A stretch of 64,000 bases of DNA from Tomitella gaofuii (GCF_014126825.1 NZ_CP059900.1:2494954-2558953), one strand, 5' to 3'. Counted from the stretch's first letter, positions 27,458 through 37,387 are shown. Notes: a model not told the origin generated them from the sequence alone. Made by a program: numbers and translations.

Positions 27458-28667
27458 GCAGCGACCATTCCAGGAAGCGGGCCGCCTGGCGGACCACGGC
27501 CACCGTGCGCACCGACGGGAACACGTCGAATGCGTGCTGGGCGCCGGGGATCTCCGCGTACACCACCGGCTGCCGCGATTCGGCGCGCAGCTTCTCCGCG
27601 AAGATCCGCGCCTCCTGCGCCGGGATGAACACGTCGTTGCTCCCGTGCACGACGAGGAACGGCGGCGCATCGGCGTTCAGGTGCGCCAGCGGCGACGCGG
27701 CGCGGTAGGCGTCGGGGAACTGCGCCCCGCGGCCCAGGACGATGGGACTCAGCGGCGAGTGCACGCGTTTGCTCGTGGCGCGGATGCCGGTCTCGGCGGC
27801 GAAGTCGTAGACCCCGTACATCGGCACCGCGGCCTGCACCGCCACGTCCTGGTCCTCGAAGCCCGGCTGCAGGTCCGTGTCGTGCCCGGTGAGCGCAGTC
27901 ATCGCGGTGAGGTGCCCGCCGGCCGAGCCGCCGGTGACGGCGATGAACTCCGGATCCGCACCCAGGTCCGCGGCGTTGGCGCGCAGCCACGCCACGGCCT
28001 TCTTCACCGCGATCAGGTGCTCGGGCCAGCGCGCGCGGGGCGAAAGCGGGTAGTTCACGGCCGCGCACACCCACCCGCGCGACGCCATCTCCTCCATCAG
28101 CGGGATGCCCTGCTGGTCCTTGTTGCCGATGACCCAGCCGCCGCCGTGGATCTGCAGCAGGATCGGGGCGCCGCCGGGACTGTCGCTGCGGCTGTAGACA
28201 TTGAGGCGCGTGCGTTTGGAGCCGTCGCCGTAGGTGAGGTTGCGGCGGCGGAACACGCCGGGCCGCGCCATCCGGAACGGGTTGACCAGCGCCCGGTACG
28301 GGATCGCCGTGTCCACGGCGGGGATCTCGTCCAGGAGAGCGCGGTCCGCGTCGGGCAGGTCGGCCTCGAACGCGTCCTGCACCGCGCCGCCGGCACGGCG
28401 GCTGATCGCCAGCGACGCCCCGAACCCCGCGGCCGCGGCCGCCCCCAGCGCCAGGCCCGCCCTGTCCGCCCCGCCGCGCAGTCCGTGCCGGAGCAGGTGC
28501 TGCCCGCTGTCCACCGCCAGCGCCGCCAAGGCGTGCGGGGCCAGCTCCGCGCCCAGCCAGCCGCCGAACATCGCGAACACCGACGTCGCCATCTCCTTGG
28601 GCGGCGCGAGCACGTCCGCTGCCACCGCGGCCGCCGCCGCCTGCCTGATCAGATACCCGTTGGCCAT
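27426..28667 (-). CDS. Alpha/beta hydrolase, hormone-sensitive-lipase family
   Basis: 413 aa. Oxyanion hole HGGGWVIG near residue 170, nucleophile elbow GGSAGG near 245, acid in HGSNDVF and histidine in AQHAFD close to the C-terminus: a complete HSL-type triad. The N-terminal 100 residues hold Ala-rich segments that may be membrane-associated. Likely an ester or short-chain lipid hydrolase. ATG 28667 is favoured because TATCGT lies seven bases upstream (leaderless); ATG 28673 would fall inside that spacing. Divergent from the wax ester/TAG synthase gene, which suggests a shared lipid-storage context. Confidence 0.85.
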   Translation of the reverse strand: MANGYLIRQAAAAAVAADVLAPPKEMATSVFAMFGGWLGAELAPHALAALAVDSGQHLLRHGLRGGADRAGLALGAAAAAGFGASLAISRRAGGAVQDAFEADLPDADRALLDEIPAVDTAIPYRALVNPFRMARPGVFRRRNLTYGDGSKRTRLNVYSRSDSPGGAPILLQIHGGGWVIGNKDQQGIPLMEEMASRGWVCAAVNYPLSPRARWPEHLIAVKKAVAWLRANAADLGADPEFIAVTGGSAGGHLTAMTALTGHDTDLQPGFEDQDVAVQAAVPMYGVYDFAAETGIRATSKRVHSPLSPIVLGRGAQFPDAYRAASPLAHLNADAPPFLVVHGSNDVFIPAQEARIFAEKLRAESRQPVVYAEIPGAQHAFDVFPSVRTVAVVRQAARFLEWSLLRSGRALPDR

Positions 28668-28680
28668 GACCATGACGATA
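28668..28680 (-). promoter_or_regulatory. Candidate leaderless promoter -10 for the HSL-type hydrolase
   Basis: Minus strand TATCGT (28680-28675), seven bases, then ATG 28667. It supports the shorter start. Confidence 0.45.
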
Positions 28681-28754
28681 ACGCGTTCCCGGCCGCGGCC
28701 GGTGCACTCGCCGCAGTGACCGCGGCACGGCGCCGCGCGGGCAGTGACCATACA

Positions 28755-28791
28755 TTGCACACGTTGAATGTCGACCCATTACGATCGAAGC
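28755..28791 (+). promoter_or_regulatory. Candidate leaderless promoter for the wax ester/TAG synthase gene
   Basis: -35-like TTGCAC (28755-28760), 19-bp spacer, -10 TACGAT (28780-28785), six bases, then ATG 28792, so transcription should begin at the start codon. Confidence 0.55.
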
Positions 28792-30231
28792 ATGGAACGC
28801 CTCAGCGGCTTGGATGCCAGTTTTCTCTACCTCGAAACGCCGTCGCAGCTGCTGCACGTCTGCGGCCTGATCATCGTCGACGGGTCCACCGTCGAGGGCG
28901 GCTACACCTTCGACAAACTCAAGGACGAGCTGGCGTCGCGGATCAAGGCGATGCCCGGCTTCCGGCGCAAGCTGCAGGATTCCTTCCTCAACCTCGACCA
29001 CCCGGTGTGGGTCGACGCGGACGACTTCGACATCGACCACCACTTCCACCGCGTGGCGGTGCCCGCGCCCGGCGGCCGCGAGGAGCTGTCCGAGCTGTGC
29101 GCGCAGATCGCCGGCAAGCCGCTCAACCGGACGCGCCCGCTGTGGGAGATGTGGGTGATCGAGGGCCTGGCCGACGGCAACGTCGCCGTCATGTCCAAGA
29201 TGCATCACGCCACCGTCGACGGCATCACAGGCGCCAACATGATGTCGCAGCTGTGCAGCCTCACCCCCGAGGCCCCGCCGATGGATCCGGACCTGATCGC
29301 GCAGCGCGTGGGCGGGGCCGACACCCTGTCCCTGGCCGTCACCGGTATCGCCTCGGTGGCCCGCAGGCCACTGCGCCTGGCCAAGATCCTCCCGGGCACC
29401 ATCGCGGTGGTGCCGCGCTGGATCAGCCGGGCTCGGGACGGGCGCGCCATGCCCGTGCCTTTCTCCGCGCCGCGCACCTCGTTCAACGGCACCATCACCG
29501 GGCACCGTTCCATCGCGTACACCCAGGTGCCGCTCGATGCGGTCAAGTCCGTCAAGAACGCCTTCGGGGTCAAGGTCAACGACGTGGTGCTGGCCATGGT
29601 GGCCGGGGCGCTGCGCACATACCTCGACGGCAACGACGAGCTGCCGGACACCCCGCTCGTCGGCATGATCCCGGTGTCGGTGCACGGCAAATCGGACCGC
29701 GCCGGCACCAACCAGGTCACCGGGATGTTCACCGACCTGGCCACCAACATCGCAGACCCCGACGAGCGCATCCGGTACATCGCCGAGCACAGCGACATCG
29801 CCAAGGAGCACAAGGACGCGATGAGCGCGACGCTCATGCAGGACTGGGCGCAGTTCTCCGGCGCCAACATGTTCGGCGTGGCCATGCGCGCCTACGCCAA
29901 GCTGCGCCTGGCCGAGCGCCACCCCGTGGTGCACAACCTGGTCATCTCCAACGTGCCCGGACCGCCGATCCCGCTGTACTTCCTGGGCGCCCGCATCGAG
30001 GCGATGTACCCGCTGGGGCCCGTCTTCCACGGCGCGGGCTTGAACATCACCGTGTTCTCACTCGCCGGTCAGCTCAACATCGGGCTCATCGCCTGCCGCG
30101 AACTCAGCCCCGACCTGTGGAGACTCGCGGAGAGCATGGACGGCGCGCTCGACGACCTCGTCGCCGCGGCCGAGGCCGGGCCGGCCCCCGTGGACGACGC
30201 GCCCGCGCAGCCCGCCGACACCCCGAGCTGA
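28792..30231 (+). CDS. Wax ester synthase / diacylglycerol acyltransferase (WS/DGAT)
   Basis: 479 aa. The acyl-transfer motif HHxxxDG is HHATVDG at residues 138-144. N-terminus MERLSGLDASFLYLETP and the C-terminal NVPGPPIPLYFLGARIEAMYP-type block (NVPGPPIPLYF) are family hallmarks. It esterifies diacylglycerol or fatty alcohol with acyl-CoA to make storage lipid. A longer frame starts at ATG 28768, but the promoter spacing and homologue N-termini favour 28792. Nine bases separate its stop from the RNase D-like gene. Confidence 0.92.
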   Translation: MERLSGLDASFLYLETPSQLLHVCGLIIVDGSTVEGGYTFDKLKDELASRIKAMPGFRRKLQDSFLNLDHPVWVDADDFDIDHHFHRVAVPAPGGREELSELCAQIAGKPLNRTRPLWEMWVIEGLADGNVAVMSKMHHATVDGITGANMMSQLCSLTPEAPPMDPDLIAQRVGGADTLSLAVTGIASVARRPLRLAKILPGTIAVVPRWISRARDGRAMPVPFSAPRTSFNGTITGHRSIAYTQVPLDAVKSVKNAFGVKVNDVVLAMVAGALRTYLDGNDELPDTPLVGMIPVSVHGKSDRAGTNQVTGMFTDLATNIADPDERIRYIAEHSDIAKEHKDAMSATLMQDWAQFSGANMFGVAMRAYAKLRLAERHPVVHNLVISNVPGPPIPLYFLGARIEAMYPLGPVFHGAGLNITVFSLAGQLNIGLIACRELSPDLWRLAESMDGALDDLVAAAEAGPAPVDDAPAQPADTPS

Positions 30232-30240
30232 TCGGAAACG

Positions 30241-31518
30241 ATGCCGCAATCACCACAGGACAGTGACGCCCCGGCGGACGAGGACGCCGCGCCGCCCGCC
30301 ACTCCGCTCCGGGCCCCGCGCGAGGGCGTCCCGCCGCTGCTGACCTCGGCCGCCGAGGTGGCGGCGTTCGCAGCGCGCCTCGCCGAGGGCACGGGCCCCG
30401 TCGCCGTCGACACCGAGCGTGCCTCCGGCTACCGCTACTCGGGCCGCGCCTACGTGGTGCAGCTGCGCAGGACGGGGGCGGGCAGCGCGCTCATCGACCC
30501 CACCGGGGCCGGACCGCTCGATGCCCTCGCGCGCGCCCTGAACCCGCTGGAATGGGTGCTGCACTCCGCCGACCAGGACCTGCCGTGCCTCGCCGAGATC
30601 GGCCTGCGCCCCGCGGCGCTGTTCGACACCGAACTGGCCGGGCGCCTGCTCAACCAGGGGAAGGTCAACCTGGCCGCGATGGTGGAACGCGAGTTCGGCC
30701 TGCTACTGGCCAAGCAGCACGGCGCCGCGGACTGGTCCCGCCGGCCCCTGCCCGCCGATTGGCTGAACTACGCCGCCCTGGACGTCGAGCTGCTCGTCGA
30801 GCTGCGCGACGCACTGGCCGAGCGGCTGCGTGCACAGGGCAAGGCGGAGTGGGCCCGCCAGGAGTTCGAGCACATCCGCACCGCGCCGCCGCCCGCGCCG
30901 CGGCCGGACCGGTGGCGCAAGACCTCCGGGATCCACAAGGTCCGCGGGCGGCGACGCCTGGCCGCCGTCCGGGCGATGTGGACCGCACGGGACACGCTCG
31001 CCGAGTCCCTCGATCGCGCCCCGGGCAGGGTGCTGCCCGATTCCGCCATCGTCGAGGCCGCGCGCGCCGACCCGGCCACCGTCGGCGAACTGCGTGCGCT
31101 CACGGTGTTCGGCGGCCCGCGTCAACGCAAGCGGTCCGCGCTGTGGCTGGGCGCCCTCGCGGAGGCGCGGGCACTGCCCGACTCCGCCCTGCCGCCGCAG
31201 CGTCCTGCCGGGGGCGTCCCCCCGGCAGGACGTTGGCCCGCCGCCCGCCCGGAGGCCGCCGACAGGCTCGCCGCCACACGCGAGGCCGTCGCCGCCGTCG
31301 CCGAGGCGCACGACCTGCCGGCCGAGAACGTCCTCGAACCGAAAGTGTTGCGGGAGCTGTGCTGGGACGGGAGCGAAAACCCCTCCGGCGACGGCACCGG
31401 CGCGGGGCCCGCGGCGCGCATCGACGCCCTGCTGCACGCCGCCGGCGCGCGCGACTGGCAGCGCGCCCTCACCGCGGAGGCACTGGCGGCCGCGTTCCGG
31501 CAGCACGCCGGACACTGA
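30241..31518 (+). CDS. RNase D-like 3'-5' exoribonuclease with HRDC domain
   Basis: 425 aa. DEDD exonuclease motifs: Exo I VAVDTERASGYRY near residue 55, Exo II HSADQDLPCL near 112, Exo III YAALDVELL near 178 (DEDDy type). Two helical HRDC-like regions follow. Matches Rv2681. Probable role in tRNA or stable-RNA 3' processing. Starts 9 bp after the WS/DGAT stop and is likely cotranscribed. Ends about 40 bp from the convergent dxs stop. Confidence 0.88.
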   Translation: MPQSPQDSDAPADEDAAPPATPLRAPREGVPPLLTSAAEVAAFAARLAEGTGPVAVDTERASGYRYSGRAYVVQLRRTGAGSALIDPTGAGPLDALARALNPLEWVLHSADQDLPCLAEIGLRPAALFDTELAGRLLNQGKVNLAAMVEREFGLLLAKQHGAADWSRRPLPADWLNYAALDVELLVELRDALAERLRAQGKAEWARQEFEHIRTAPPPAPRPDRWRKTSGIHKVRGRRRLAAVRAMWTARDTLAESLDRAPGRVLPDSAIVEAARADPATVGELRALTVFGGPRQRKRSALWLGALAEARALPDSALPPQRPAGGVPPAGRWPAARPEAADRLAATREAVAAVAEAHDLPAENVLEPKVLRELCWDGSENPSGDGTGAGPAARIDALLHAAGARDWQRALTAEALAAAFRQHAGH

Positions 31519-31557
31519 CCGACGTCCCGGGTGCCCCGCCGTGCCCCGGGAGGGGCG

Positions 31558-33522
31558 TCAGCCGGCCGCGATGTGCCCGCGGCCGGTGTCCGTGGGCAGC
31601 GCCGCGGCGGGCGACCCGCCCAGGCCCAGGTGCGCGACCCACTCTGTGACCTCGCGCGCCACCGCCTCCGGCGTCAGCCCCAGGTCCGCCAGCACCTCGC
31701 CGCGGGAGGCGTGGTCGAGGAACCTCTGCGGCACCCCGATCGACCGGCTGGGCACGTCCACTCCGGCAGCACGCATCGCCGCGGACACGCCGCTGCCGAT
31801 GCCGCCGTGCACCCCGCCGTCCTCGAGCGTGACCACCATCGCATGCGTCCGGGCGAGCGCCACCAGGGCCTCCGGCGTGGGAATGACCCACCGCGGGTCC
31901 ACCACCGTCGCCGAGATGCCCTGCATCCGCATCCGCTGGGCCGCGTCGACGCCGATGGCGGCGAACGGCCCGACGCCGACGAGGAGCACATCCGCGCCCC
32001 CCGCCGCCGGCCCGCCCGCGGTCTCCCCGGTGCGTGCGAGCACGTCCACGCCGCCGATCCGTTCCAGCGCCGGCAGCTCGGCGGGCAGCGCGCCCTTGGG
32101 GAAGCGGACCACCGTCGGACCGTTGTCCACCGCCAGCGCCTCGTCGAGCTCCTCACGCAGCCGTGCGGCGTCCCGCGGCGCCGCCACCCGGATGCCGGGC
32201 ACGATCCCCAGCAACGACATGTCCCAGACCCCGTTGTGCGAGGCGCCGTCCGACCCCGTGACCCCGGCGCGGTCGAGCACGAGCGTGACCGGCTGTTCCA
32301 GAAGCGCGACGTCCATCAGCAGCTGGTCGAACGCCCTGTTGAGGAAGGTCGAATAGATGGCCACCACCGGGTGCATGCCGGCGAGCGCCAGCCCCGCCGC
32401 CGACGCCACGGCGTGCTGCTCGGCGATCCCGACGTCGAAGAACCGGTCCGGGTAGGCGCGGCCGAACGCCGACAGCCCGGTGGGCCCGCCCATCGCGGCC
32501 GTGATGGCCACGAGGTCCTCGCGGGCCGCGGCCCGCTCGATAAGGTGGGCGGAGAAGGCCGACGTCCAGTCCGGGTCCGAGGCCGACTTGGCCAGCCCCG
32601 TCGCGGGATCGATCACCCGCACCGAATGCATCTGGTCGGCCTCGTCGTTCTCCGCGGGCGCATAGCCCATGCCCTTGCGGGTGACCGCGTGCACGATCAC
32701 CGGTCCGCCGAACTCCTTGGCCATCCGCAGCGCGGACTCCATCGCCTCCATGTCGTGGCCGTCCACCGGGCCCAGGTATTTCAGGCCCAGGTCGGTGAAC
32801 AGCACCTGCGGACTCACCGCGTCCTTCACGCCCGTCTTGACGCCGTGCAGCACCTTGTAGGCGGCCTCCCCCACCACGGGGACCCCGCGCACCAGGCGCC
32901 GGCCGTTCTCCAGCACCCTCTCGTATCCGGGCTGCAGCCGCAGGCCGGACAGGTGGGTGGCAAGGCCGCCTATGGTCGGCGAATAGGAACGGCCGTTGTC
33001 GTTGACCACCACCACCAGCGAACGGTCGACGCCTTCGGCGATGTTGTTGAGCGCCTCCCAGCACATGCCGCCGGTGAGCGCGCCGTCGCCGACCACCGCG
33101 ACCACGGTGCGGTCGGCCTGTCCGGAGACGGCGAACGCCTTGGCCATACCGTCCGCGTACGACAGCGAGGCGGAGGCGTGGCTGGACTCGACCCAGTCGT
33201 GCTCGCTCTCCGCCCGCGACGGGTAGCCGGACAGCCCGCCCTTCTTGCGCAGGGTGGCGAAACCGTCGCGGCGGCCCGTGATGATCTTGTGCACGTACGC
33301 CTGGTGGCCGGTGTCGAAGATGATCGGGTCATGCGGCGAGTCGAAGACCCGGTGCAACGCCAGCGTCGTCTCCACGACGCCCAGGTTGGGGCCGAGGTGC
33401 CCGCCGGTGGCCGACACCTGCTGCACGAGGAACTGCCGGATCTCGTCGGCCAGCGACTCCAGCTCGCCGCCGCTCAGCCCGCGCAGATCTGCGGGCTCCT
33501 GCACGCGGTCGAGCATGCTCAT
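31558..33522 (-). CDS. dxs: 1-deoxy-D-xylulose-5-phosphate synthase
   Basis: 654 aa transketolase-like enzyme joining pyruvate and glyceraldehyde-3-phosphate, first step of the MEP isoprenoid pathway. GHQAYVHK near residue 65 and [18 protein letters not shown] near 140 bind thiamine diphosphate; the Pyr domain has [14 protein letters not shown] near 345. Position after RNase D matches Rv2682c. ATG 33522 has AAGGA upstream; ATG 33516 is a near alternative. Two tandem palindromes lie about 30-50 bp before the start. Confidence 0.96.
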   Translation of the reverse strand: MSMLDRVQEPADLRGLSGGELESLADEIRQFLVQQVSATGGHLGPNLGVVETTLALHRVFDSPHDPIIFDTGHQAYVHKIITGRRDGFATLRKKGGLSGYPSRAESEHDWVESSHASASLSYADGMAKAFAVSGQADRTVVAVVGDGALTGGMCWEALNNIAEGVDRSLVVVVNDNGRSYSPTIGGLATHLSGLRLQPGYERVLENGRRLVRGVPVVGEAAYKVLHGVKTGVKDAVSPQVLFTDLGLKYLGPVDGHDMEAMESALRMAKEFGGPVIVHAVTRKGMGYAPAENDEADQMHSVRVIDPATGLAKSASDPDWTSAFSAHLIERAAAREDLVAITAAMGGPTGLSAFGRAYPDRFFDVGIAEQHAVASAAGLALAGMHPVVAIYSTFLNRAFDQLLMDVALLEQPVTLVLDRAGVTGSDGASHNGVWDMSLLGIVPGIRVAAPRDAARLREELDEALAVDNGPTVVRFPKGALPAELPALERIGGVDVLARTGETAGGPAAGGADVLLVGVGPFAAIGVDAAQRMRMQGISATVVDPRWVIPTPEALVALARTHAMVVTLEDGGVHGGIGSGVSAAMRAAGVDVPSRSIGVPQRFLDHASRGEVLADLGLTPEAVAREVTEWVAHLGLGGSPAAALPTDTGRGHIAAG

Positions 33523-33858
33523 CGTCGCCTGTCCTTCCCACGAATGCCTCCGTCCGGACGAACGTCCGGACGCCGCACTGCCCTGTACTACCCTGCGCAG
33601 CGTGTACTGCTCTGTTCCGCCGGGTCATGCGGGTCGCCGCACGACTCCATGCCCCGGTCCACGTCCGATCCAGTCTACGGAACACGCAACCGGAACCGTG
33701 CGCGCACGGACATGTCCTGCGCCACGGGCATGTCCCCGCACCCGCTCCGGGCACCGTGCCGCCGGATTCACGTTACCCACCGTCACGTCTCGACCCGTAC
33801 GGTGCCGCATCCCCCGTCGTCGCGGCCCGTCGTGGCAGCGCGGACCCGCACCGGCGGA
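33523..33858. other. Intergenic region upstream of dxs
   Basis: 336 bp between the dxs start and the stop of the RNA methyltransferase gene. It must hold the dxs promoter; the only distinct element I see is the tandem palindrome at 33551-33572. M. tuberculosis has several genes (Rv2683-Rv2688c) at this point that are absent here. Confidence 0.6.
33551..33572. promoter_or_regulatory. Tandem 10-bp palindromes upstream of dxs
   Basis: CGTCCGGACG, AA, CGTCCGGACG. Each decamer is a perfect palindrome and the two are exact direct repeats 12 bp apart, close to one helical turn. They lie 29-50 bp before the dxs start. Candidate operator for an unidentified dimeric repressor. Confidence 0.4.
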
Positions 33859-35223
33859 TCAGCGCACCAGGAGCGCGAAGCTCTCGAAGTGGTGGGTCAT
33901 CGGGAAGCCGTCGAACGCGGCCAGCTCCTCGACCCGGAAACCCGCCTCGCCGTAGAGCCCCAGGTCGCGGGCGAACGACGCGGGGTCGCACCCGACGTGG
34001 ACGACCCTGGCGACGGCCGTCGCGGACAGCGCCCCGATCACCTCGCGGCCCGCCCCCGCACGCGGGGGATCGAGCACCACCGCATCCGGCGCGCGGCCGG
34101 CGCCCGCGAACTCCTCGAGCGCGTGCCCCACCCGCGTGTGGTGGAACCGCACGGCATCCAGATCGGCCAGCGCGTCCCGGCCGTCGCGCACGGACTGCGC
34201 GGACGACTCGACCACCTCGACGCGGCCCGCGTCGCCGACGTGGGCGGCCATCGCCGCCGCGAACACCCCGGCGCCCCCGTACAGGTCCCACGCGGTGTCG
34301 CCGCCGCGCAGGCCCGACCATGCGCCGACCAGGTCCGAGTACGCCTGCGCCGCCGCGGTGTGCACCTGCCAGAACCCCGTGGGCGCCAGCCGCCACTCGC
34401 GTCCGTCCACGCGTTGCACCGCGCTCCCGCCGCCCTCGACGATGTGCTCGGCGCGGCGCTGCGACCGGGCCGCCCGCCGCGCGCTCGCCCCTCTGCGCCC
34501 CGCCCGGCGGTGCGCGGCCCGGGTGAGCGGAGGCGGGGCGATTTCGACCACATGCCGGCGGCCGTCGTCGTCCACCGCCACGGCCAGTTCGGCGCCGGCC
34601 CGCCAGACGGTGTCCTGCAGCCCCTCGAGCGCGCCGGGGATCTGCTGCGGGCAGCGCAGGTCCGCCACCACCTCGGAGCCCCGGTAGCGGCGGTATCCGG
34701 CGCGGCCGGCGTCGTCCACCGACAGCCGGATGCGCGACCGCCACCCTGCGGCCGCCCCCGGATCCCCGGCACCCGTGCCACCGGCGCCCGGGTGCATCCC
34801 GGGCGCGGCGACCGGGTGCATCCCGGGCGCGGCGACCGGGTGCATCCCGGGCGCGGCGACCGGCAGGGGCGTCACCGGGACCTGCCGCGGCAGGTGCGCG
34901 ATGCGGGCGAGCTGCTCGGCGAGGACCTCCTGCTTGAGCCGCCGCTGGGCGTCGGGGGCGATGTGCGAGAAGTCGCAGCACCCCGCGCCGGCGAGCGCGG
35001 CCGGGCAGGCGTCCGCCACCCGGTCCGGGGCGGCCTCCAGGACGTCGGTCGCCTCGGCCCGGCAGAATGAGCCGCCTTTGTCCTCGGTCACGCGCGCGCG
35101 GACCCGCTCCCCGGGCAGCGCGCGCCGCACGAGCACCACGCGGCCCTCCGAGCGGGCCACGAACACGCCCCCGTGCCCCACGGCGTCGATGCGCAGCTCG
35201 AGGATTCTCCCGGTCCAGTCCAT
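33859..35223 (-). CDS. TRAM-domain class I SAM-dependent RNA methyltransferase (TrmA/RumA family)
   Basis: 454 aa. N-terminal TRAM domain (RILELRIDAVGHGGVFVAR), a cysteine group CPAALAGAGCCDF resembling the RumA iron-sulfur site, and a C-terminal methyltransferase: SAM block DLYGGAGVFAAA near 300, VVLDPPRAGAG near 380, catalytic cysteine in HVGCDPASFARDL near 405. Methylates uridine C5 in tRNA or rRNA in the family. Matches Rv2689c. A threefold VAAPGMHP repeat is inserted near residues 122-145. Starts 6 bp after the permease stop. Confidence 0.88.
   Translation of the reverse strand: MDWTGRILELRIDAVGHGGVFVARSEGRVVLVRRALPGERVRARVTEDKGGSFCRAEATDVLEAAPDRVADACPAALAGAGCCDFSHIAPDAQRRLKQEVLAEQLARIAHLPRQVPVTPLPVAAPGMHPVAAPGMHPVAAPGMHPGAGGTGAGDPGAAAGWRSRIRLSVDDAGRAGYRRYRGSEVVADLRCPQQIPGALEGLQDTVWRAGAELAVAVDDDGRRHVVEIAPPPLTRAAHRRAGRRGASARRAARSQRRAEHIVEGGGSAVQRVDGREWRLAPTGFWQVHTAAAQAYSDLVGAWSGLRGGDTAWDLYGGAGVFAAAMAAHVGDAGRVEVVESSAQSVRDGRDALADLDAVRFHHTRVGHALEEFAGAGRAPDAVVLDPPRAGAGREVIGALSATAVARVVHVGCDPASFARDLGLYGEAGFRVEELAAFDGFPMTHHFESFALLVR
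34789..34860. repeat. Three perfect 24-bp tandem repeats inside the RNA methyltransferase gene
   Basis: The unit starts CGGGTGCATCCCGGGC and ends GCGGCGAC; three identical copies span 34789-34812, 34813-34836 and 34837-34860. They encode VAAPGMHP three times, in frame. Perfect identity suggests recent expansion and possible copy-number variation. Confidence 0.95.
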
Positions 35224-35229
35224 GATCGA

Positions 35230-37278
35230 TCAGTCCCTTCCGCGCCGCGACGCGCCGCCGGCCTGCCGGGGCGCATCGTCCGCCGCCGGTCCGTCGGTGA
35301 AGCCGCGCCGCACCGCCCCGGGCGCCGCGGTGCCGCGCAGACGCGACCGCACCCGGGCGGACGACTCGAGTTGCCAGGGCACGCTGGCCACGATCACGCC
35401 ACGCTGGAACAGCAGCCGGCTCTTGAGCCGCAGCGCGCTCTGATTGTGCAGCACCTGCTCCCACCAGCGTCCCACCACGTACTCCGGGATGAACACCATG
35501 ACGACGTCGCGCGGCGCGTCCCGGCGCAGCCGTTTGACGTAGTCGAGGACCGGCCGGGTGATCTCGCGGTACGGGGATTCGATCACCTTCAGCGGCACCC
35601 GGATATCGCTGTTCTCCCACTGCCGGACGAGCTCGCGGGTGTCCGCGTCGTCCACGTTGACGGTGACGGCCTCCAGGGTGTCCGGCCGGGTGACGCGCGC
35701 GTAGGCCAGCGCGCGGAGGGTCGGCTTGTGCAGCTTGGACACCAGCACCACCGAGCGGGTGCGGCTGGGCAGCACCGCGTCCCAATCCGAACCGGACAGC
35801 TCTTCGGCCACCGCCGCGTAATGCCGCTGGATGCCCCGCATCATGAGGAACAGCAGGATCATCAGGACCAGCGCGATCCACGCGCCGGCCGCGAACTTGG
35901 TGACCAGGACGATGACCAGCACGGTGCCGGTGAGGACCAACCCGATGCAGTTCACCAGGCGCGACCGGCGCATCCGCGCCCGCTCCCGCCGCGACTGTGC
36001 GTCCGCCAGCAGACGATTCCAGTGCAGCACCATCCCCGCCTGGCTCAGCGTGAACGAGATGAACACGCCGACGATGTACAGCTGGATCAACGCGGTGACC
36101 TGGCCGCCGAACGCGACGACGAAGCCGATGGCCGCGGCCGCCAGGAAGAGGATGCCGTTGGAGAACGCGAGCCTGTCGCCGCGGGTGTGCAACTGACGCG
36201 GCAGGTAATTGTGCTGCGAGAGCACCGAGGCCAGCACGGGGAAGCCGTTGAACGCCGTGTTGGCCGCGAGCATGAGGACCAGGGCGGTCGCGATGGCCAC
36301 CACGTAGAAGCCGACGGGGAATCCGGAGAACACCGCCTGTGCCAGCTGCGCCATCATCGTCTTCTGCTGGTAGCCGTCGGGCGCGCCGACGAGCTGCTCC
36401 TCCGGGTTCTCCGCGATCTTCACGCCGGTCTTCTGCGCCAGCACGATCATCCCGATGAGCATGGTGATCGCGATCCCGCCGAGCATGAGCAGCGTCGTCG
36501 CAGCGTTCTTCGATTTGGGCCTGCGGAACGCGGGGACGCCGTTGCTGATCGCCTCCACGCCGGTGAGCGCGGCGCAGCCGGAGGAGAACGCCCGCGCGAT
36601 GAGGAACACCAGCGCGATCCCGTAGAGGTGGCTGTTGTCGGAACGCATGCCGAAGTCCGCGGACTCCGCCTGCACGTCGGCGCCGAGGATGAACGTGTCC
36701 ACCAGTCCCCACACCAGCATGATCAGGACCGAGACGATGAAGATGTACGTGGGGACGGCGAAGGCCTTGCCCGCCTCCCGCACGCCGCGCAGGTTTCCCG
36801 CCGTGAGCAGCACGATCGCCAGCACCGCGAAGATCACCTTGTGGTCGCCTATCACGGGGACCGCCGCGCCGATGTTCGACACGGCCGCCGCGATCGACAC
36901 AGCCACCGTGAGCACGTAGTCCACCAGCAGCGCACTCGCCACCGTCAGCCCCGCGGAGGGCCCGAGGTTCTTGGTGGCCACCTCGAAGTCCCCGCCGCCG
37001 GACGGGTAGGCGTGCACGTTCTGCCGGTAGCTCGCGACCACCACGACCATCACGACGGCCACCGCGATGCCGATCCACGAGGTGTACGCGTAGGCGGAGA
37101 TCCCGGCCATGGACAGGACCAGGAAGATCTCCTCCGGCGCATAGGCGACCGAGGAGACCGCGTCCGAGGCGAACACCGGCAGCGCAATACGCTTGGGCAG
37201 CAGCGTGGCCCCCAGCGTGTCGCTGCGGTACGGCCGCCCCAGGATCAGCCGTTTGGCGGCTGTGGAAATCTTGGACAC
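35230..37278 (-). CDS. APC-superfamily amino acid/polyamine permease
   Basis: 682 aa. About twelve transmembrane helices in residues 30-480, then a 190-residue cytoplasmic domain (VVLVSKLHKPTLRALAYAR) typical of the Rv2690c-like permeases. Substrate unknown; the neighbour genes ceoB and ceoC are potassium regulators, so a cation or amino-acid role linked to osmotic balance is possible. GTG 37278 has TACGCT seven bases upstream and no Shine-Dalgarno (leaderless). First gene of a permease-methyltransferase unit; divergent from ceoB with 208 bp between. Confidence 0.88.
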   Translation of the reverse strand: MSKISTAAKRLILGRPYRSDTLGATLLPKRIALPVFASDAVSSVAYAPEEIFLVLSMAGISAYAYTSWIGIAVAVVMVVVVASYRQNVHAYPSGGGDFEVATKNLGPSAGLTVASALLVDYVLTVAVSIAAAVSNIGAAVPVIGDHKVIFAVLAIVLLTAGNLRGVREAGKAFAVPTYIFIVSVLIMLVWGLVDTFILGADVQAESADFGMRSDNSHLYGIALVFLIARAFSSGCAALTGVEAISNGVPAFRRPKSKNAATTLLMLGGIAITMLIGMIVLAQKTGVKIAENPEEQLVGAPDGYQQKTMMAQLAQAVFSGFPVGFYVVAIATALVLMLAANTAFNGFPVLASVLSQHNYLPRQLHTRGDRLAFSNGILFLAAAAIGFVVAFGGQVTALIQLYIVGVFISFTLSQAGMVLHWNRLLADAQSRRERARMRRSRLVNCIGLVLTGTVLVIVLVTKFAAGAWIALVLMILLFLMMRGIQRHYAAVAEELSGSDWDAVLPSRTRSVVLVSKLHKPTLRALAYARVTRPDTLEAVTVNVDDADTRELVRQWENSDIRVPLKVIESPYREITRPVLDYVKRLRRDAPRDVVMVFIPEYVVGRWWEQVLHNQSALRLKSRLLFQRGVIVASVPWQLESSARVRSRLRGTAAPGAVRRGFTDGPAADDAPRQAGGASRRGRD

Positions 37279-37291
37279 TCGGGCCAGCGTA
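37279..37291 (-). promoter_or_regulatory. Candidate leaderless promoter -10 for the APC permease
   Basis: Minus strand TACGCT (37291-37286), seven bases, then GTG 37278. Confidence 0.45.
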
Positions 37292-37381
37292 TGCCCTCCC
37301 CACGCGCGGCGCGCCGCTAACCCGCCGCACCGTCTCGCGACCGGTTCCGGGCACCCTGCACCCCGGTGGCGGCCCGGGTTG

Positions 37382-37387
37382 TAGCGT
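37382..37387 (+). promoter_or_regulatory. Candidate -10 element for ceoB-ceoC
   Basis: TAGCGT about 100 bp before the ceoB start. No convincing -35 upstream. Confidence 0.3.

Noticed and set aside
31519-31560. Hairpin between the RNase D-like and dxs stops
   Set aside because: CCCGGG repeats and GACG/CGTC ends can pair, but the stem is interrupted and reaches into the dxs stop, so I did not list it as a terminator.
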